64,000 bases of DNA from Edaphochlamys debaryana (taxonomy: Eukaryota; Chlorophyta; Chlorophyceae; Chlamydomonadales): assembly GCA_016858145.1 (NCBI GenBank), contig JAEHOE010000021.1:496001-560000 (forward strand), given 5' to 3'. Below are positions 59,101-64,000 of this stretch, piece after piece. The notes below the pieces were generated by a model. That model was not told the origin of the DNA. It made no database searches and saw only the letters and a list, made by a program, of their open reading frames with translations. Position 1 is the stretch's first letter, and every line of letters starts with the position of its first letter. A program made the position numbers and the translations under genes.

Positions 59101-62100
59101 GCCCTCCCCAAGGTCTACCCCGACGTGTTCACGGGGGGCAGGGTGGTGGGCGTGATGTGGAACAACAAGGTGGGGGGGAGGGGCTTGGGGTGGTGGGGGA
59201 ACGGGCGGGGGGTGGGGTTGGGCGGTTGCCACACGCGGTTGCCCCGGCGTGGGCGGTCGAGGCGGAGGTCCCGGGGGTTCGCGGGGAGCGGTGGCGCCTA
59301 ACCCGAATGGCCCTGATTAACGGGGAGCAGGTTCACCCACGCCCAACTGCCTCATAACGAGCAGTCAACAAACTAACCGCCAACCACCAACCGCCGCCAG
59401 GTCGAGTACGCCACGTGGTTCGGCAGCAACCCCGCCCTCATCCACGGGGTGCAGTACCTGCCCTTCACGCCCTTCAGCGAGGTGCGTACAGAGGCCGGGG
59501 CCGGTCCGTGGGCCCCTGCTTCTGTACTACCTGTAGCCGGGCCTATAACGCACCACCGTGTACTTAAGCCCGCACCTGTCCCTCCTCCACACCCATGTAC
59601 CTATACATGCAAGGATTCCCTGGCGTCGGCGCGATCCCACTTAGCAACAAAGACCTCCTCAAACCCCACCCCAGGTCCTGCTCCGCCCATACTGGCCGGC
59701 CGGGTCCCCTCCCCCTTCGCCCGGTACACCCAATCCCCCCTCCCCCTCAACCCCCCCCCCGCCCATCCTCTCCTCCCCCTTCCACCCCCGCCCCCCGTTA
59801 GGTCCTGCTCCGTCGGGACTGGCTGGCCGAGTCGGTACCCGTGGCGGCGGCAGGGGTGGCCTCCGCCGACTCCCCCGTGTGGGCCCAGCTGGTGGGCCTG
59901 GCCCGGGCCATGCTGGACCCGGCCGGGGCCTGGGCCTACGTGGCGGGCCTGCCGGACCGCGACTCGGCGGGCGTCAGCAACTTCTACGGCGGATGGGCGG
60001 CGCACCCGCGCTCCGTGCAGCTGCACTGGATCGTGAGTGGGGGGGGGGGGGGCGGGGAAAGGGAGGGGGGGAAGGGGGGGGGGAAGACTCATGTGTTCGT
60101 GTGGTGTCGGCCGTGACCGCACCCGCGCTCCGTGCAGCTGCACTGGATCGTGAGTGGTTGGGGGGGACGAGGACGAGGGAGAGGGGCAGGGGTAAGGGGG
60201 GGTGGGGGTAGAAGGCTGGCCTTGGAGTGCAAAGCGTGGTGGAAATGCTGCAGAAGCGTGGAAGGAAAGCCTCCCTGAGGGGAGAAGGCAGGGCCGACCT
60301 CAGCGCTGACATCCGGCCTCTGACCCCCGCCCTGTGGTCCCCCGCAGGCGACGCGCAACACGGCACCCAGCCCCCCGGGCCCCCCGCCTTCCCGCCCGCC
60401 CTCGCCCCGCCCGCCCTCGCGCCCGCCGCCGCCGCCGGGCGTCCCGCCGCCGCCGCGCCCGCCCCGGCCGCCGCCGCCGCCCTCGCCGCCGCCCTCCCCG
60501 CCCGACTCCCCGCTGCCGCAGTCCCCTGTGCCGTACAAGGCGCTCGCCGTACAGTCCATCGGTACGGCAGAGCCGCCGCCGTCCGTAGCGCGTTTTGAAA
60601 ACCAGTGGTACAAGCAGGGGTGAGTCAGACGAGGGGTGGCGTAGATGGGGGGCCTGGCCTTGATTCCCAGGGGCGTCGGGGCTGGCCGGGTATGCGGGCT
60701 GCTCCAACTCCCCTCCGGCCCCGCCTACCCATCCTTTCTCCCCCCCTCCCCCATCCACTCACCCCCACCCCCTCCCCAACCAGCGACGATTCCGGCTGGG
60801 TCAACCGCAGCATGGTGATCGAGGGCCTGCACCCCAACCTGGCCCGCCCCTTCCCCACCAACCTGTGGTGGAGCCCCTGGGCGCACCCCACCGACACAGA
60901 CCCGCCCCGGGCGGGGGACCTGCAGGCAAGAGGGAGGGGGGGAGAGGGGAGCAACAGGGGGGAAAGGGGGGAGGAGGGACCGGCCTTGGGCGCGGGAGGG
61001 ACGGGCCTTGCGCCCCACACCCAGCCCACACCCACTCCCTGCTCACCTCAATCCCCACCCCCCTTGCCCCCCCCCCAGGTGGCAATGCACCCCTGGCGCG
61101 TGCGGCCCCTGACGGAGCGCCTCGAGGTGGCCACCCCCGGACTGGACGCGAGCGTGGGGGGGATCGCCATCGTGTCGGTGAGGGGGGGGGGGCTGGAAGT
61201 GGGGAGGTAGGTTGGCAGGTGTATGTGTGAAGGCCAGGTGTATGTTGCTGCTGCCTCTCTGTGTGCAGGCACTCACTAGCACACCCTTCCCTTCCCCCCC
61301 CAGGCCTACAATCGGAACATGAGCATTGGCTGCAAGGAGGGATTCGCCAGCCGCACCATCCTCAGCGGCAACGAGATGTGAGAGGGGGGGTTTTGGGGCG
61401 GGGGTGTGTGAAGGGCTGCTCGCCTAAGCCACGGAAACGTCAGCTCGGCAGTTGGGGCTCAGGCATTCGGCACCCGTGCGCGGGAGGGCCCGGGGCGGGC
61501 GTCCGGGGGCTGCCGTTCGGCCCCACTCCTCGGCCCCACTCCGTGTTGGCTTCCCTCCATCACACACAGCCCATCACACACGGCTCCCCTTGCCCCCCCC
61601 CCTCCTTGCCCCCCCCCCTCCTTGCCCCCCCCCCCCCTCCTTGCCCCCCCCCCTCCTTGCCCCGTGCTCTCAGGGGTGTGACGTTCGAGTGGGCGGGCGC
61701 TGCCGGCAAGATGGTGGCCACCATGCTGCAGGGCCAGGTGGGGGGTGGGATTGGGAGGCGGGTGGTTGTCGTGCATAAGAGGGGGGGGCACGTGGGGGGT
61801 GAGGGGGGCATACCATACCGCCGGATGTGCTTGCAGCCCTGCTAGCAACGTGGCCCCTGCCCCCTCCAACCCCCATCCATTCACCCACCCTACCCTACCC
61901 ACCCACCCACCCCCAGGCCTTCCTCACGGTCCGCTACACCGGGGTGACGCCCCTCATCCCCCAGTTCCCGGGGGCCCCCCTGATTGAGGGCACCACGGCC
62001 GACACACTGCCGGGGGGCAAGACCGGCCGCGTGTTCAAGGTGGGGGGGGGGGGGGGGCGTGGGGCTTGGGGTTCGGGTGTGTGGGGGGGGAATGAGGTTC

Positions 62101-64000
62101 GGGTTGGGGCTGGGGTTGGGCGAGAGGGAAGCGGGAGCGGGGAGAAAGGAGGAGAGGGCAGGACAGGACAGGAGCACAACGGACGGGGCAAAGTTGTGGG
62201 GTTTCCGAGTGATCTCATGACTGATGCGCTGGATGGAATCCGTACCGGTGCCGTACCGTACGACAGGTGACCTCGAACGCCGGCATCACGTTCAAGTACT
62301 ACTTCTCGTCCGACGTAACGCTCAAGATCAGTCAGACGCTGATCGAGGCCACGGCGCCCTTCACCGGCGTCATGCGAGTGGCCGTGATCCGGTCAACGCT
62401 CGTCCCGGTCATGTCGTACCCTGCTGACGTGGCGGCGGCCGTGGAGGCCACGTTCGACGCCAACTCGGGTGAGGGGCGGGGGGTGTCAAGGGGCTGGGGG
62501 CAGTGGGGAGGGGCAGTGGCAAAGGGGGGGGCAAGGATGGGACCGCAAGAGGCACGCGTAGGGGGATGGCACGGATTGCTCAATCCATGCACCGGCACTC
62601 CCCCACCCTCCTCCCCTCCCCCACCCCCGCCCCCAACCCCACCCCAACCCCGCAGACATCTACCCCACGGGCGCCTCCATGTCGTACGGCTACCAGGATG
62701 CCGTACAGAGCAGCACGGGCGGCGAGCGGGGCGTCGTACGGATCAGCTTCTCGACGGCTTCCATGTCTGGATCCAGCACGGGGCGGCTGATGATGATGGC
62801 CATGCCCCACCACCGCACGCACCTCGCCTCCCCCGCGCTGCCCCAGAGCCTGTGCGCCGGCTGCACCACGGTGTGTCACTAATCTCGCTATCATGGTGGT
62901 GTTGGTTCCCCCGTTGTTCTGGATCTTAAGTGAGGAGTTGGGATCTAGATGGACCAGATCCGAGTCCGGAATCAGCGCTGGATCCGGATTCCAGGGTACG
63001 CATCCCGGTTTGTGACGTCCTCCGACCGCGATTCTGCCCGGCCATGCACAGGTTATCTTCGACGACCTGCGCGGCCCGCTGCACTCGGTCCTCGGATCCG
63101 ACTGGATCCTGCTGTACGACCTGACGGAGATCACGTGGAACGCGCCCCGGGGCCTGACGGATCCAGCCCAGGCCCAGGCCGTGGGCCTGCAGCTCATGCA
63201 GGACGCTCAGAACTGGCCGGGGCTGCTGGTGGGGAGGGGGGGAGGGGGAGGGGGGGGCTTAGGGGGAGGGGGGGCTTAGGGGGAGGGGGGGGGCTTAGGG
63301 GGAGGGGAGGGGGAAGAGAGGGGAGCATGTGGGCAGCCAGAAGGGAGGCCTGTGCCCTCATTGCACACTGCGTCGTGGTGAACTTTGAGCTCGGCCAGTG
63401 GGGGTGACATTGCAGGAGAGGGGGCCACCGGGGCCTTGGGGCCGGTGGCAAGCGACCCTTTTTATACACCGAGGGCGGAGCCCACCCCGGCGCACCCATT
63501 GTTTCGCATGCACCCGCCTTCCTGCATGCACCAAGCACCCTCTGCGCCCCCCCCACTTCCCCCCCCCCCCCAGGCCGCCGACAACATGTACTTTGGCTCC
63601 TCCGACCTCGCCGCCATCGGCCGACTCGCCGTCATTGCGGACGAGCTGGCGGCGTCGCCATTGGGGCCCGCGCCCTTCGACACCGCAGCGGACATCACGG
63701 ACCTGGTGAGGGCCCGGGCGGGGCCCGGGGGGGCCTCAGTGCCGGGTCCGAGTCGGAAAAACCCGACTTGAGCCCACGCCCCTGCCTAGCCCCAACACCG
63801 GCACATCGGGACACGCAAACCCATTGCCCGACCAAACCCAGCCTCACTCCCAAGCCGTGACCCAAATCTCAAACCCCAAGCCCAACTCAATGGCTGACCC
63901 AGACCTCCCCACCCCACCCTCCAGGCCGCCTTCCTGCGTGACCGCCTCAAGACCCGCCTCACGCCCCGCCTCGCCTCTACGCCCGACGTCAACGCCGCCA
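40251..64000 (+). CDS. giant protein with four tandem GH81 endo-1,3-beta-glucanase modules (3' end outside window)
   Basis: At least 58 exons in continuous phase, about 3010 aa within the window. Starts at ATG 40251 with a signal peptide (AGALLALSSLSWALITSA). Each module of about 800 aa carries GH81 landmarks: TN.WW near its start, MPHHR or APHHR, HYG/YGY.LYACAA, a RHMDW.GHSWGSG-type motif with the conserved Asp, and E-S-x-S-E. The modules are joined by Pro-rich linkers, and every linker crosses to the next module through a phase-2 intron after an F-x-N motif. TAA at 47157-47159 is best read as part of the donor aa|gtaagc, because the equivalent junctions at 53748 and 60619 splice in the same phase. 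GH81 enzymes cleave beta-1,3-glucan internally; the leader and linkers predict export to wall or matrix. Exon coordinates are given with the four module entries. Confidence 0.85.
42743..42932 (+). repeat. junction-derived tandem repeat in GH81 intron 6
   Basis: The exon 6 end (gcgcctggcgggtgggtgcc) recurs at about 42911. Between the two lie three units of about 45 bp containing ctccgcaggcgggcgagtg, which resemble the acceptor of exon 8 at 43603-43620. Confidence 0.7.
47465..53748 (+). CDS. GH81 module 2 with linker 2
   Basis: Exons: 47465-47585, 47848-47954, 48173-48238, 48404-48479, 49005-49121, 49306-49362, 49611-49764, 49999-50219, 50451-50661, 51033-51261, 51377-51417, 51608-51831, 52132-52280, 52448-52508, 52873-53091, 53354-53748. 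Conserved residues: MAMPHHRTHL, DHHIQYGYLLYACAAVARAD, RHMDWWGGHSWGSG (Asp 51769-51771) and ESASEA (Glu 52132-52134 and 52144-52146). All expected catalytic positions are present. The Pro-rich linker spans about 53465-53650 and ends TRFDNSWHTTYI before the splice. Confidence 0.85.
48451..48708 (+). repeat. triplicated exon end with donor (GH81 module 2)
   Basis: cagtacatgctggcgaccat followed by gctgcaggt occurs at the real exon end (48452-48481) and again, nearly unchanged, at 48564-48593 and 48681-48710. All three are followed by G-rich intron sequence. Confidence 0.8.
48901..48932 (+). repeat. dispersed 33-bp motif, copy 2
   Basis: Identical to copy 1 at 23969 over the shared core (ctggcgtcggcgcgatcc then cgctcagcaacaa). 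It lies in a GH81 intron about 70 bp before the acceptor at 49004. Confidence 0.7.
53956..60619 (+). CDS. GH81 module 3 with linker 3
   Basis: Exons: 53956-54042, 54330-54375, 54556-54701, 55135-55354, 55622-55727, 55983-56084, 56403-56733, 56934-56993, 57256-57486, 57704-57744, 58117-58340, 58607-58755, 59097-59169, 59401-59481, 59802-60032, 60348-60619. Conserved residues: DHHYHWGYLLYACAAMARAD, LDVWGGHSWASG (Asp 58278-58280) and ESTSEA (Glu 58607-58609 and 58619-58621). Exon 56403-56733 is continuous where modules 2 and 4 have an intron. The Pro-rich linker spans about 60370-60530 and ends ARFENQWYKQG. Confidence 0.85.
54139..54200 (+). repeat. 16-bp minisatellite (gatccaggcctgactg)
   Basis: Four near-perfect units in the intron between 54042 and 54330. 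Confidence 0.8.
54891..55175 (+). repeat. triplicated exon start with acceptor (GH81 module 3)
   Basis: cgctccgtgctcaagtacga, continuing into cgcctgggggtgtc, occurs at the real exon start 55135. It also occurs at 55003 with its own cag acceptor, and as a diverged copy at about 54892. The two upstream copies run into C-rich intron sequence. Confidence 0.8.
56085..56402 (+). other. AT-richer insert in GH81 intron
   Basis: This intron is markedly less GC-rich than its neighbours. It holds two related words, ttgctgtatttggataaaag and ttgctgtattgggttgaaag, about 145 bp apart, beside gggccc-type ends. A retroelement tail or fragment is possible but unproven. Confidence 0.35.
57071..57163. repeat. 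intronic inverted repeat (about 28-31 nt arms, 34-nt loop)
   Basis: gcccaaatctcggcttatga then cctgccca pairs with tgggcaggttaacgtaagcc then gagattcgggc, with a few mismatches and a 3-nt bulge. It lies in the intron between 56993 and 57256. Confidence 0.65.
58559..58602 (+). repeat. CCAA microsatellite
   Basis: About ten accaa units directly before the acceptor of exon 58607-58755. Confidence 0.85.
59618..59650 (+). repeat. dispersed 33-bp motif, copy 3
   Basis: Same core as at 23969 and 48901, with two changes near the 3' end (cacttagcaacaa). It lies in the GH81 intron before exon 59802. Confidence 0.7.
60784..64000 (+). CDS. GH81 module 4 (N-terminal part; runs off the window)
   Basis: Exons: 60784-60925 (GC donor gcaaga), 61079-61177, 61304-61377, 61674-61737, 61917-62039, 62267-62468, 62656-62870, 63052-63228, 63574-63705, 63925 to the edge. 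Contains NLWWSPWAHP, DIYPTGASMSYGY, AMPHHRTHL, IFDDLRGPLHSV and SDLAAIGRLAVIADELAA. The catalytic half lies beyond 64000, so its activity cannot be judged here. Confidence 0.85.

Overview
The window is nuclear DNA of a green alga, most likely a volvocine (Chlamydomonas/Volvox-type) chlorophyte. The reasons are very high GC, many short GT..AG introns with C-rich acceptors, and several hydroxyproline-rich (PPSPxP) extracellular proteins. I cannot name the species. All gene models were built by reading both strands and requiring splice phase to be continuous. Exon coordinates are inferences from the sequence, not from transcripts.

Layout. 1-722 (+): last two exons of an unrecognised gene. 2404-6880 (+): cell-surface protein with two Cys-rich modules, one F5/8-type-C (discoidin-like) domain, a very long Pro-rich stalk and a C-terminal membrane segment; both Cys modules require a one-nucleotide exon. 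9093-13105 (-): GT90/CAP10-type O-glycosyltransferase, 12 exons. 13822-15618 (-): small four-helix membrane protein, possibly plastid-targeted. 16583-21320 (-): large disordered protein with a charged C-terminal helix. 22015-28738 (+): acylaminoacyl-peptidase (AARE), 19 exons, complete. 29533-30735 (+): short Pro-rich single-pass membrane protein with a reading-frame break. 31634-35223 (+): secretory glycosyltransferase resembling GT15. 36452-37943 (+): secreted Cys-rich plus Pro-rich wall-type glycoprotein. 40251 to beyond the right edge (+): a giant gene of at least 58 exons encoding four GH81 endo-1,3-beta-glucanase modules in series, joined by Pro-rich linkers.

Seven of the ten genes encode predicted secretory or membrane proteins. 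Three are Pro-rich wall or surface proteins, two are glycosyltransferases and one is a multi-catalytic glucanase. A wall/extracellular-matrix theme is therefore a reasonable inference, though AARE and the disordered protein do not fit it.

The non-coding DNA holds a two-copy element flanked by perfect direct repeats and with intron-like ends (about 15.9 and 35.9 kb), a small inverted-repeat element (38.9 kb), a 32-33 bp motif present in three introns, and many local duplications of splice-junction sequence inside introns. I saw no rRNA, tRNA or CRISPR array. I did not notice the TGTAA polyadenylation signal typical of volvocine algae near the gene ends, but I did not search for it exhaustively.
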